Assembly: GCF_012295525.1 (NCBI RefSeq)
Contig: NZ_CP051167.1
Coordinates: forward strand, 2,170,001 to 2,234,000
Direction: 5' to 3'
DNA: 64,000 bases
Origin: Oxynema aestuarii AP17
GTDB lineage: Bacteria; Cyanobacteriota; Cyanobacteriia; Cyanobacteriales; Laspinemataceae
In this document: in pieces, positions 1 to 8,514 of the stretch
How positions within the stretch are numbered: the stretch's first letter is position 1
How the letters are laid out: each line of letters starts with the position of its first letter
Position numbers and translations under genes: made by a program
The notes under the pieces: model-generated
What the model was told of the DNA's origin: nothing
What the model saw: only the letters and a program-made list of their open reading frames with translations
Databases searched by the model: none

Positions 1-839
1 TCGGGAAGATGTTTCGCCCATATTTGTTGACGACAGATTTCGTCTGGCATGGGAAAGTTGACATGGCGAACTCTGGTTTCAAAGGCTTTATCATAGTTTT
101 GCACCAGATTAGTGGAAAAAATGACTACGCCGCGAAACCGTTCTAAGCAGATAAGTAACTGACTCCGCATGGAGTTAATCGCTTGTTCCGATCCTTGATT
201 AACGTTTGTGAGTCGCTTGGAAAGTAAGGAGTCAGCTTCATCGATAAACAACAAGGAATTTTCTCGCTCTGCTGCCATGAAAATTGCCTCAACATTTTTC
301 GGCCCTTCTCCATGATACATACTCTCAATTTGAGCGTAACTGGCGACTAAAATAGGTCGGTTAATTTTAGAGGCGATCGCGTGTGCGGCTAAAGTCTTAC
401 CCGTTCCCGGTTTACCATGAAAGTTGAGGGCGGTACGAGGAAACGGTTCAATTTGTCGCAAACCCCAGTCATCAAAAACTTTGGATTCTAACTCAATTAA
501 GTCAACCGCCAACAGTAAGTCTTCTTCTACTTCTTTGGTGATAACTAATTGCTCGAAAGTAAATAAAGGTTGGGTGGGTTTGTATTTTTTGGCGCGGTCT
601 TCAGGGGACAGGTCGTAGTTAGATTTGTTTTCGGGAGCATCTTTAGATCCTTCCTCTGATTTTTGACCGTTTTTCTGATTTGCCGATTGAGTTCCTACAG
701 TAATCTGGATATCCTCAAGATTGGTTTCATCCAGTAGCTTATTGACTGCATTAACAAGTCTAGAACGACATACTGCGGCAACCGTTTCGGAAACTTGGAC
801 TGGGATACCATCAATAACAAGAGAAGGAGCTTTATTCAT
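1..839 (-). CDS. AAA+ ATPase, C-terminal part beyond the left edge
   Basis: The gene reads leftward from an ATG at 839 and is still open at base 1, so only about 279 N-terminal residues are visible. Residues 1-90 are a poorly conserved N-terminal region with a polar linker. The AAA+ module follows, with Walker A GKPGTGKT at about 142-149, Walker B LLFIDEAD at about 196-203 and a sensor-1-like FSTN. This resembles the stand-alone spastin/FtsH-type AAA class rather than a MoxR protein, and the family suggests an ATP-driven remodelling role. No clear Shine-Dalgarno lies before the start, and a small inverted-repeat element ends only about 14 bases upstream. It lies downstream of a small membrane-protein gene and a duplicated-domain gene on the same strand, which suggests a common accessory cassette. 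The specific function is unknown. Confidence 0.85.
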   Translation of the reverse strand, partial: MNKAPSLVIDGIPVQVSETVAAVCRSRLVNAVNKLLDETNLEDIQITVGTQSANQKNGQKSEEGSKDAPENKSNYDLSPEDRAKKYKPTQPLFTFEQLVITKEVEEDLLLAVDLIELESKVFDDWGLRQIEPFPRTALNFHGKPGTGKTLAAHAIASKINRPILVASYAQIESMYHGEGPKNVEAIFMAAERENSLLFIDEADSLLSKRLTNVNQGSEQAINSMRSQLLICLERFRGVVIFSTNLVQNYDKAFETRVRHVNFPMPDEICRQQIWAKHLP

Positions 840-863
840 ATCTATTCAAAGCTAATAAACAAT

Positions 864-1025
864 CAGGGTAAACGCATCAAATCAATAAGAGCCATTTTCT
901 AGCCTCTTCTTGCCAAAATTATCAATAGTCTGCCCCTTATTGAGACTGCTGGATCCATATATAGCGTATGACATGTAAGTAAAGCCCTATATATGAAATT
1001 GTCCGAATTAGATGCGTTTACCCTG
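864..1025. mobile_element. MITE-like element with inverted ends and a 10-bp target duplication
   Basis: The 162-bp element begins CAGGGTAAACGCATC and ends with the reverse complement of the same 15 bases. It is flanked by perfect direct repeats AATAAACAAT at 854-863 and 1026-1035. It has no coding capacity. A 10-bp duplication with such ends is compatible with mobilisation by an IS4-type transposase, but no partner transposase is in the window. It sits between the AAA+ ATPase start and the preceding gene of the cassette. Confidence 0.85.
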
Positions 1026-1078
1026 AATAAACAATAAAGCGAGAGTTCCTATTTCGATATTGAGCAATCCAAAAAACT

Positions 1079-1432
1079 TTAAGAAGTGTAAAGTTTTATT
1101 TCTCTTCTACCGTATTCATGATTTCTAAGAAAGTCTAAATCAACATAGGATGATTTAACCACTCTAGCCTCTTTGATTTTGTTCAAACTTGGACTAAATA
1201 CTCCTTGAATGGTTGTATAACTCTCAGGGTCGTTCATTGCAATTCCAATTTTATCTCCGAGATTTTTAAATGCAGTAAAACCTATATCATTTCCAGTGAC
1301 TAAATAAGCATGTTTACGAAACCAACTGAAAACTTCATCTAGAGTTAATAGGATCATGGTAACAGTTACATGAACCATCACTGATACCATTGCCCATACA
1401 GCAGCCCAAGTCAAAATTGATATAGGATCCAT
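1079..1432 (-). CDS. small membrane-anchored protein of unknown function
   Basis: This is a 117-residue protein. I chose the ATG at 1432 because a strong AAGGAGG ribosome-binding site lies just upstream; the frame is open a little further, to about 1453, but without a better start. Residues 6-30 are a hydrophobic helix (ISILTWAAVWAMVSVMV...), followed by a polar, probably cytoplasmic region of about 85 residues. I recognise no domain. The stop codon of the upstream duplicated-domain gene lies only about 10 bases before this start, so the two are almost certainly co-transcribed and perhaps translationally coupled. In an AAA+/NB-ARC neighbourhood a small membrane protein could be an anchor or effector, but that is inference. 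Confidence 0.7.
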   Translation of the reverse strand: MDPISILTWAAVWAMVSVMVHVTVTMILLTLDEVFSWFRKHAYLVTGNDIGFTAFKNLGDKIGIAMNDPESYTTIQGVFSPSLNKIKEARVVKSSYVDLDFLRNHEYGRREIKLYTS

Positions 1433-1442
1433 CTTTTCCTCC

Positions 1443-2177
1443 TTATTCCACAATAATTAAATCTTTGTCACCAAAGCACTCTTGCAATTCTTCGTCTAAC
1501 TTTCTAGCAACAAACTGGCGACCGTAGGGTTTACCAAGTGAGTCACAAACCAATTCATTGTTTTTGTCCAGAAACATTTGGACGATATGATAGCCTTGGA
1601 AATGAGCCTTACGCAGGATCGCGCCTTTCTTAATTCTTGAATTTCGGGGTCGATCGCTCACGAAATATTTTATGGCATCATCATAGGTAATCTCTGGGAT
1701 AACTTCTGGTAATCTCAGCAGATCGCGCAACAAATCCCCAAATTGACTAAAAACATCCTGTTCAATGCGATCGCCCGGTAAATTTTTCTCTTTTAATTGG
1801 ACAAACACAAAATCTCGATCGCCGAAAGCATTGCTCAATTTCGGGTCTAAGGTTTTCGCAACTATCTGACGACCGTATGGACTGCCATCTTGACGGCAAA
1901 CAATCTGGTTATATCGATCTAAAAATATCTGCCCTAACACTTGACCTTCAGCGTGTGGTTGACGGATAATTACTCCATTCTTGACCGCAGAATTTGAGGG
2001 GCGATCGCTCTGGAAATAACTAATCACTCGATCGAAAGTCATCATTTCCTGTACTTCCGGCACTGCCAGAATGCGCGGCAACCATTCTTTAAACTGAGCA
2101 ACTATTCGCCGTTTATCCTCGGGGGTGATTTTCTGATCACCATCAGAGGAGTCTTTAGAAAACCAGCTTACAATCAT
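1443..2177 (-). CDS. protein with a tandemly duplicated uncharacterised domain
   Basis: This 244-residue protein consists mainly of two copies of an approximately 95-residue unit, at roughly residues 30-128 and 145-244. Each copy has an LPxVxxxxT(F/Y)D start, a conserved (Q/V)SDRPxNS motif, an FLD...(V/L)C stretch, PYGRQ(I/F)VA(K/R) and a closing FGD(R/D)(D)... segment. The copies have diverged at many positions, so the duplication is not recent. The protein is soluble, with no signal peptide. I do not recognise the family. It is the first gene of a minus-strand cassette with a membrane protein and an AAA+ ATPase, and it diverges from an HTH-NB-ARC gene, which suggests a signalling or defence-related role. 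The start ATG at 2177 has no strong ribosome-binding site. Confidence 0.75.
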   Translation of the reverse strand: MIVSWFSKDSSDGDQKITPEDKRRIVAQFKEWLPRILAVPEVQEMMTFDRVISYFQSDRPSNSAVKNGVIIRQPHAEGQVLGQIFLDRYNQIVCRQDGSPYGRQIVAKTLDPKLSNAFGDRDFVFVQLKEKNLPGDRIEQDVFSQFGDLLRDLLRLPEVIPEITYDDAIKYFVSDRPRNSRIKKGAILRKAHFQGYHIVQMFLDKNNELVCDSLGKPYGRQFVARKLDEELQECFGDKDLIIVE

Positions 2178-2289
2178 TGCATAATTCCCCTTATGGTAAA
2201 GCTTACATAGCGTTTATAGTTAAGGAACCCTATATGTACGATCGTTTTTTGGCTACATATCTATGATTTTGCCACGCAATTTTTATTTC

Positions 2290-2400
2290 GTGACCCTAGA
2301 CGCGGTGGCATTTGGTGGGGAGTTTTTCCAGCTTTTGGCTTCCTGCTTGGTGACAAAAAGTGGTATTTGGTGGCAAAAGTTGTATTTAGTGTGATAAAGT
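2290..2400 (+). promoter_or_regulatory. direct repeats upstream of the HTH-NB-ARC gene
   Basis: In the 264-bp divergent intergenic region, similar units recur just before the NB-ARC gene: variants of GGTGACAAAAAGTGGTATTT, GGTGGCAAAAGTTGTATTT and AGTGTGATAAAG, plus GGTGGCATTTGGTGG further up. Spaced direct repeats of this kind could be operator or promoter sites, perhaps for the HTH domain encoded next to them. This is seen in the sequence only; binding is inferred. Confidence 0.35.
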
Positions 2401-3035
2401 AACGTCAAATCTTAACTACTGGATTACCTTATCTAACACTTATGGAGATTCAGGAAGCGATCGAATGGACGGACGATCGGGTTTTTGCTAAAACAGGAAA
2501 GCGTCTCGACTCACTGCAACGCACTATCTTAGAAGGAACTTTAGAGAATCAAAGTTACAAGCAAATCGCCGAGGATTATCACTGCACTAAAGACCATACT
2601 AAAAGAGTCGCTGCGGAATTATGGAAGTTATTGTCGGATGTGTTAGGGGAAGAGGTCAAAAAAAGAAATTTTAAATCTACCTTAGAAAGAATAAAATTTT
2701 CCAATATTTTAAATTTTAGTGTCAGTGACAGCGCACAAATTACTCACGTTAACTTCTGTCAAGAACATTGCCCTTATCCAAAAGCCAAAAAAGCGACAAA
2801 AACCCGATCGCCCATCTCCACCTCCGCTTCTACCAGCACGCAACCAGAACAACGTCACGATTTAACCGAAGCCCCGGAACTGCAACATTTCCAAAATCGC
2901 ACGGCAGAAATCAACCTGTTGAAACAGTGGAGTATTGACGAAAAAATCCGCGTTGTTAATATTTTTGGATTGCCGGGAATAGGCAAAACAAGCCTAGCTA
3001 GAGAACTGGTCGAAAACATTAAAGATAAGTTTGAC

Positions 3036-4161
3036 TATAGCAGTCCTAAATGATTCATGGAAGCTTTTTTTGTTATAATATACACGGAAGATTCTCAATA
3101 TCAGACAGACCTCATGAATATCATAGACGAGCTAGATAATTTCATTGAAAATACCACAAATACCAAAGAAATGAAGAGAGCATTGGCAGCCAAAATGAAA
3201 TTATCTGGTCAACCCTCTAAGAAAATTGAAGAAATATTAAATGTTTCTTCGAGCTTCGTTAGTCAATGGAAAAATAAAGCAATTTTTGAGGGTGTTGAGA
3301 GTTTGAATCTTCAATACAAAGGAAGTAAAGGCTATCTAAAACCGGAAGAAAAAACACAAATCACTTCATGGATAAGACAACAAGAGTATTTGAGATTGTC
3401 TGACTTAAAACGATATTTGCAGCAAGAATACAACGTGATTTATTCTTCAAATCAAAGTTATTATGACTTGCTGAAAGCGGCTGGCATGAGCTGGAAAAAG
3501 TCGCAAAAAAAGAATCCAGCCAAAGATGAAAAGCTAGTCAAAAAAAAAGAAGAAGAAATTCAAAAGAAGCTTAAGGACTGGGAAGAGGATATCAAAGCTG
3601 GAAAGCTTGCTGTGTTTATGATTGATGAATGTCATCTTCTTTGGGGAGACGTCTTGGGTTTTGTTTGGGGAAGAAAAGATATAAGAGTCGAAATTCCCAT
3701 TAAAAACCAAAAAAGTCGCCAAAGTTATTATGGCGCTTTAGATTACCAAACTCATGAATTTATTCTTCAAGAATACCCGAAAGCCGATACCGACAATACC
3801 ATTCAGTTTATACAATACTTACGAGAACAAAGACCGGGACAAAAATTAGCCATTTTTTGGGATGGTGCCAGGTATCACGACTCTCAACAATTTCGAGATT
3901 TTTTAAAAGAGCTAAATGAAGGCTTAGAAGAAGATGAATGGTTGATTACTTGTACGAAGTTTGCTCCGAATGCTCCCGAGCAAAATCCAGTTGAAGATAT
4001 TTGGCTGCAAACTAAAAATTTCTTGAGAACATTTTATTTTTTATGTGATTCATTTAAAAGAGTTAAAGAGCTATTCAAGATATTTGCTGATGGCCAAGTT
4101 TTTGATTTCCCTAAGCTATATTCTTATGGATTTTTGCCACAAATGACTTAGGATTGCTATA
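3036..4161 (+). mobile_element. IS630-family insertion sequence with TA target duplication
   Basis: The element occupies about 3038-4159 with TA at both borders. Its ends are inverted: the left end reads TATAGCAGTCCTAAATGATT and the reverse complement of the right end reads TATAGCAATCCTAAGTCATT (TA included). It carries one transposase gene and almost nothing else. Removing it with one TA restores an NB-ARC reading frame, which proves both the borders and the direction of the event. Confidence 0.93.
3114..4151 (+). CDS. IS630-family DDE transposase
   Basis: This is an intact 345-residue transposase when started at the ATG at 3114; the frame is open to 3057, but that extension runs through the terminal repeat. 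An N-terminal helix-turn-helix region (KMKLSGQPSKKIEEILNVSSSFVSQWK) is followed by a second, winged-helix-like DNA-binding part. The DDE triad is visible: D in VFMIDECH, D in AIFWDGARYH and E in NPVEDIWLQTKN. The family cuts and pastes with TA duplication, which agrees with the borders. A TTATAATA stretch at about 3073-3080 may be its promoter. The gene fills the element and its stop lies inside the right terminal repeat. No frameshift is needed, unlike many IS630 members, so the element may still be active. Confidence 0.92.
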   Translation: MNIIDELDNFIENTTNTKEMKRALAAKMKLSGQPSKKIEEILNVSSSFVSQWKNKAIFEGVESLNLQYKGSKGYLKPEEKTQITSWIRQQEYLRLSDLKRYLQQEYNVIYSSNQSYYDLLKAAGMSWKKSQKKNPAKDEKLVKKKEEEIQKKLKDWEEDIKAGKLAVFMIDECHLLWGDVLGFVWGRKDIRVEIPIKNQKSRQSYYGALDYQTHEFILQEYPKADTDNTIQFIQYLREQRPGQKLAIFWDGARYHDSQQFRDFLKELNEGLEEDEWLITCTKFAPNAPEQNPVEDIWLQTKNFLRTFYFLCDSFKRVKELFKIFADGQVFDFPKLYSYGFLPQMT

Positions 4162-4792
4162 TATTGTCTGGCGCAACTGCAACAACAGTTTTGCCCTGAA
4201 TTCTCTAAAAATAAACTTAATCCAGTTTTTTTCTCAAAATCAAGAAACTAAATCATCATCCCTCATCGACTATTTACGTTTAAATCGCTGCCTGATTATT
4301 CTCGACGATTTCCAAGAACTGTTTGCTTCTGGGGAATTGGCAGGCACTTATCTGCCAGACAACGCAAGTTATGGAAAATTCTTAAAAGAAATTGGGCGAT
4401 AGCCTCATAACAGTTGCTTTCTCTTACTGAGTTGGGAAAAGCTCAAAGAAATTGCTACTTTAGAAGGAGAAAATCGCCATTGCCGGAGCTTACAACTGGG
4501 CGGGTTGTCAGAAGATGCAGCAGAAATATTAAGCAATAAAGGATTGAAAGATGAAGAGAAATGGGGAGAATTGATCCGACTCTATGGGGGCAACCCGTCC
4601 TGGTTGAATATTCTTGCGACTACCATCGAAGACTTATTTAATGGCAGCGTCGATCGCTTCTTATCCTATCCCAGTTTATGCTTAGGAGACTTAGACCCGA
4701 TATTACAAGAATATTATCAACGGTTATCCGCATCTGAAAAAATAGTCATTCAATGGTTAGCCAACCAAGAAGCCGCCGATATTTTCCAGAAA

Positions 4793-4826
4793 CCCGTAGG
4801 GGCGATTCGCGAATCGCCCCTACGGG
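4793..4826. repeat. 34-bp perfect palindrome inside the NB-ARC gene
   Basis: The sequence is a perfect palindrome built on CCCGTAGGGGCGATTCG and its complement. It lies in frame within the NB-ARC coding sequence and adds residues KPVGAIRESPLRD. It resembles the interspersed GTAGGGGCGA-type palindromes of cyanobacteria; imperfect relatives are at 24260-24294 and 54498-54537. Confidence 0.85.
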
Positions 4827-4954
4827 ATGCGGATTTTTTGACTGCGATCCAGTCTTTACGAAAACGGGGTTTAATCGAAAAAGTCTGCGACGATCGTGGG
4901 GAGTTGCTGTTGGCGGTTCCAGCTTTATTTAAAGAGTATGTGAAACATCAATAG

Positions 4955-5371
4955 GTTAATAAATTTGTCTGCGATCTACCCAGAAACTGAGTTTTTAGCG
5001 CCCCCACACGCAGGTGGCTTCAATTGAATCCCCCCATCACTGGGAGAGAGTCCAACCGCACGATCGCGGCCAGACGAACGAGTACATTCTATATCTACCT
5101 CTCAATCTCCCATCTAAAATTCGTCAATTGTCCTCACACAAGTCTATGCGCCGACAGCCGATCGCCCGTCGTGTCCCCATCGAGAAAGCGGGTCAACGAT
5201 CCCGAGAAGCCATTCAAAGCGATGCAAGAGAGACCACAGCCGAGCAAAAGCCAGTTTGGGTCTACGGCGTTACACTATAGGGTGAAGACGTTCTATTCAA
5301 GGACTGCCAGAGGTTCGAGCCAGAAAGCACTGAGCGATCGCTCCGAGGCAGCAGCTCAAAGGCAATCGACT
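4955..5371. other. intergenic stretch before ftsH
   Basis: This is 417 bp between the NB-ARC pseudogene and ftsH. A frame open from 5024 runs into ftsH and a short frame lies at 5014-5280, but their composition (many Arg/Ser codons, no domain) does not look like protein. I see no RNA gene or convincing repeat. It probably holds the ftsH promoter and leader. Confidence 0.5.
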
Positions 5372-7387
5372 ATGAAAGGTGTTTGGAAACAATGGATCGA
5401 GTGGGAAATGCTCAAAGCCGATAAACGTGGGGTGCGCGATCGAGGTCGTTCGAGACTCAACACTACAGGGAGTCCCCCGAAAGAGAAATCGCGGGGTCGG
5501 GCGCGATCGCCCCTGACCCTTGAATTCGCCCGACGCATGTTAACCGTCGTCGCCTCCGTCGCGATCGCCCAAGGCGCCTTATTTGGGGGGGCGGCGATCG
5601 CCCAAAATAAAAGCGAAAACCTCAGTTACAGCCAACTTTTAGAAAAAATTGAAGCCAACGAAGTCGAAAGCGTGGCGATCGATCCCGAACAACGGATCGC
5701 CACTGTCGAACTCAAAGGCGTCAAAGGTGAAAAACAAGTTCTTCTGTTCGATCGCTACCCGGAATTATTTCAAAAAATCCACCAACAAAACCGTCAGGGC
5801 GGCGAAATCATCGCCTTCGACGTCCAACCGTCCGCCGATCGCACGATGGCTTTCAGTATCGTCGCCCATTTACTCCTCATCCTGCTCCTGATCGGCGGTT
5901 TGATGACCATTTTGCGGCGATCGTCCCAAGCGGGAAATCAAGCGATGAACTTTGGCAAATCCCGGGCCCGCTTTCAAATGGAAGCCAAAACCGGAGTCCT
6001 CTTCGACGACGTCGCCGGAATCGAAGAAGCTAAAGAAGAACTGCAAGAAGTCGTCAGCTTCCTCAAAAAACCCGAACGCTTTACCGCCGTCGGCGCCAAA
6101 ATTCCCAAAGGCGTCTTGCTCATCGGTCCGCCGGGAACCGGGAAAACCTTACTCGCCAAAGCCATTTCTGGAGAAGCCGGAGTCCCCTTTTTCAGCATCT
6201 CCGGTTCCGAATTCGTGGAAATGTTCGTCGGCGTCGGCGCCTCCCGCGTCCGGGATTTATTTAAAAAAGCCAAAGAAAATGCCCCGTGTATCGTCTTTAT
6301 CGACGAAATCGATGCGGTCGGTCGCCAACGGGGCGCTGGAATTGGCGGCGGAAACGACGAACGGGAACAAACCCTCAACCAATTACTTACGGAAATGGAC
6401 GGGTTCGAAGGCAATACCGGAATTATTATTATCGCCGCGACCAACCGCCCGGATGTTCTCGATCGCGCCTTACTGCGTCCCGGACGTTTCGATCGCCAGG
6501 TGACCGTCGATTTACCCAGTTATAACGGGCGCTTGGGTATTCTCAAAGTTCACGCGCGCAATAAAAAGCTCGCCTCCGACGTTTCGATCGAACGGATCGC
6601 CCGTCGGACCCCCGGGTTCTCCGGCGCCGATTTGGCGAACTTGCTCAACGAGGCGGCAATTTTAACGGCGCGACGCCATAAAGAGGCGATCGGCGAGTTG
6701 GAAATTGAAGACGCCATCGATCGCGTCACCGTCGGTTTGCGCCTGACTCCCTTACTCGACAGCAAGAAAAAACGCCTGATCGCTTATCACGAAGTCGGTC
6801 ACGCCTTGCTGATGACCTTGCTCGAACATTCCGACCCCTTAAACAAAGTGACGATCATTCCTCGTTCCGGCGGGGTCGGCGGTTTCGCCCAACAACGGTT
6901 TGACGAAGAAATGATCGATAGCGGCTTGTATACCCGCGCCTGGTTGATGGATCGGATTACAATTACCCTCGGCGGGAGGGCGTCGGAAGATGTGGTCTTC
7001 GGCGATTCGGAAGTGACCATCGGCGCCAGTAATGACCTGCGGGTGGTCAGCGAGTTGGCGCGGGAAATGGTCACCCGCTACGGAATGTCCGATCTCGGTC
7101 CGGTGGCGTTGGAAAATGAGAATAACGAAGTCTTTTTAGGTCGCGATTTCATGTCGAAATCGGAATGTTCGGAAGAATTAGCGACCAAAATTGACCGCCA
7201 AGTCCGCGCGATCGCCGTCCATTGCTATGAAAAAGCCCGTCACATTCTCGATCGACATCGCGAGTTGATGGATCGCTTGGTCGATTTACTCATCGATGAA
7301 GAAACTATCGAAGGCGATCGCTTCCGCGAAATTGTCGCCCAATACACGGAATTACCGGAAAAACAACTCGTCGGCGACCTTAAATGA
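5372..7387 (+). CDS. ftsH: FtsH AAA+ zinc metalloprotease
   Basis: This is a 671-residue membrane-bound ATP-dependent protease that removes damaged or unassembled membrane proteins. Order of parts: a basic N-terminal tail (1-50), a first membrane segment at about 56-77, the lumenal FtsH extracellular domain (about 80-155), a second membrane segment at about 162-181, AAA+ with Walker A GPPGTGKT (252-259), Walker B IVFIDEID, the second region of homology [21 protein letters not shown], and the peptidase motif HEVGH (473-477). HEVGH with [21 protein letters not shown] resembles the FtsH1/FtsH4 type of cyanobacteria more than FtsH2/FtsH3. The ATG at 5372 gives a tail about 40 residues longer than usual; a start near 5537 (MLTVV) is possible. 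A strong terminator follows, so the gene is probably monocistronic. Confidence 0.95.
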   Translation: MKGVWKQWIEWEMLKADKRGVRDRGRSRLNTTGSPPKEKSRGRARSPLTLEFARRMLTVVASVAIAQGALFGGAAIAQNKSENLSYSQLLEKIEANEVESVAIDPEQRIATVELKGVKGEKQVLLFDRYPELFQKIHQQNRQGGEIIAFDVQPSADRTMAFSIVAHLLLILLLIGGLMTILRRSSQAGNQAMNFGKSRARFQMEAKTGVLFDDVAGIEEAKEELQEVVSFLKKPERFTAVGAKIPKGVLLIGPPGTGKTLLAKAISGEAGVPFFSISGSEFVEMFVGVGASRVRDLFKKAKENAPCIVFIDEIDAVGRQRGAGIGGGNDEREQTLNQLLTEMDGFEGNTGIIIIAATNRPDVLDRALLRPGRFDRQVTVDLPSYNGRLGILKVHARNKKLASDVSIERIARRTPGFSGADLANLLNEAAILTARRHKEAIGELEIEDAIDRVTVGLRLTPLLDSKKKRLIAYHEVGHALLMTLLEHSDPLNKVTIIPRSGGVGGFAQQRFDEEMIDSGLYTRAWLMDRITITLGGRASEDVVFGDSEVTIGASNDLRVVSELAREMVTRYGMSDLGPVALENENNEVFLGRDFMSKSECSEELATKIDRQVRAIAVHCYEKARHILDRHRELMDRLVDLLIDEETIEGDRFREIVAQYTELPEKQLVGDLK

Positions 7388-7424
7388 TAACTAAAAGATA
7401 ACTCGATCGGTCACCGAACGAATG

Positions 7425-7467
7425 AAGACGACGGGCGTAATTGACGTCCGTCGTCTTAACTTTTTTT
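7425..7467 (+). terminator. intrinsic terminator after ftsH
   Basis: A 10-bp perfect stem, AAGACGACGG with CCGTCGTCTT, has a 13-base loop and is followed by AAC and seven T. It lies 38 bases after the ftsH stop. Confidence 0.9.
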
Positions 7468-7509
7468 CCGCTATGTTGATTTGCAAGTTGATTTCAGGTC
7501 ATTTTCTCC

Positions 7510-8355
7510 TTACGGGCGATCGCTCCAATCACTCCAAACCGATGGATACTCGACCCCATATTTAGCAAACGTTTGTTTCGCCCGTTCGATCAGATCCGTT
7601 TGATAGATAAACTCATCTCTAGCATCCATCGGATAAGATTTGACCTGAAAATGACTTCCCCAGGGCTTTTCTGACAAAATCACGACAATCGGTAATTTTA
7701 ATTGCGTGTATTTGCTCGTATAAGCGGCTTGATAGAGGATTTTCATCACCAATTCTACGTCAACCTCATGCGCTAAGTAAAAATGGGTGACCGCTTGCGC
7801 TTCTAACTCCCCCGCATTCGCATTAGAAATCGGATCGGTCCAGATTTTATTGTGGGGAATTGTCACTAAATTATCATCAGGGGTTTTTAAACGAACCCCA
7901 CGCAATCCATAACTGACAATTTCACCATAATGCTCGCCAATAGCCACGCGATCGCCTACCCGGTACGGCCCTTCAAATAAGGCAATAAATCCAGCAATTA
8001 AAGAACTGGCATAATCTTTAAATGCAAAACCTAACGCTACTGCAGTCGTTCCCGTCAACGCTAATAAATTATTCGCCGACAAGCGGACAAATAAACGAAC
8101 CAGGGTTAAAACTGCTATTAAAATAATCACCGCACGGCAAAAGGGTAAGGACTGCTTGACCCCCAAACGAAAGCGACTCGGGACTTTTTCCGAAACCCAA
8201 GCAATCAGTTTTTCATTCGCCCACAATATGCCGTAAGTCGCGGCGACAACGACGACGGCGATCGTGATTTTATAAAGCGTGATTTCGGTGAGGGATTCGA
8301 GTCCCGTTGCTTGATTTGAATTGCCGTTACTTTGGAGTAAAAATAGGGTTTTCAT
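7510..8355 (-). CDS. MscS-family small-conductance mechanosensitive channel
   Basis: This is a 281-residue membrane protein. Two or three hydrophobic helices lie at about 24-46, 72-92 and 95-125. The pore-lining TM3-like stretch ALTGTTAVALGFAFKDYASSLIAGFIALFEGPYRVGDRV and the following beta-domain (GEIVSYGLRGVRLKTPDDNLVTIPHNKI) are typical of MscS. Such channels open under membrane tension and release solutes after osmotic downshock. The C-terminal alpha/beta domain runs to about residue 265 and ends in a Trp-rich tail. The gene lies 159 bp after an unknown ATPase-like gene on the same strand, and an operon is possible but not shown. The length fits the short bacterial MscS type. Confidence 0.9.
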   Translation of the reverse strand: MKTLFLLQSNGNSNQATGLESLTEITLYKITIAVVVVAATYGILWANEKLIAWVSEKVPSRFRLGVKQSLPFCRAVIILIAVLTLVRLFVRLSANNLLALTGTTAVALGFAFKDYASSLIAGFIALFEGPYRVGDRVAIGEHYGEIVSYGLRGVRLKTPDDNLVTIPHNKIWTDPISNANAGELEAQAVTHFYLAHEVDVELVMKILYQAAYTSKYTQLKLPIVVILSEKPWGSHFQVKSYPMDARDEFIYQTDLIERAKQTFAKYGVEYPSVWSDWSDRP

Positions 8356-8514
8356 TGGAAATATCTATAAAGCCAAAAGGCAAAAGGGAAGAATGAAGAT
8401 AAATATTACGGGAAAAGAAAACAATATTTTCTAGAATTGGGAATTATTTTTAAAGGGTATATCTGATTTTTACCCGATCGCAACAATTCACTTTGAAGAT
8501 CGAATCGACTAAAA

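Larger units (their letters stand above)
2442..4954 (+). pseudogene. HTH-NB-ARC ATPase gene, disrupted by an IS630 element and a nonsense codon
   Basis: The 5' part (2442-3037) encodes an N-terminal helix-turn-helix-like region (residues 1-75), a Ser/Thr-rich linker and an NB-ARC P-loop GLPGIGKTS at about 176-184. An IS630-type element then interrupts the gene at a TA. Joining 3037 to 4162 restores the frame as ...FDY-IVWRN..., which is the expected NB-ARC sequence, followed by Walker B RCLIILDDF. A TAG at 4400-4402 stops the frame, after which the same frame continues PHNSCFLLLSWEK... and the winged-helix part to the stop at 4954. The repaired protein would have about 462 residues and no C-terminal WD40 or TPR repeats. 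N-terminal HTH plus NB-ARC proteins are common in cyanobacterial conflict and signalling loci. The gene also contains a 34-bp perfect palindrome at 4793-4826. Confidence 0.88.

Noticed and set aside
5024-5371. N-terminal extension of ftsH by about 116 residues
   Set aside because: The extension is unlike any FtsH N-terminus and has odd composition; the ATG at 5372 already gives a full-length protein.
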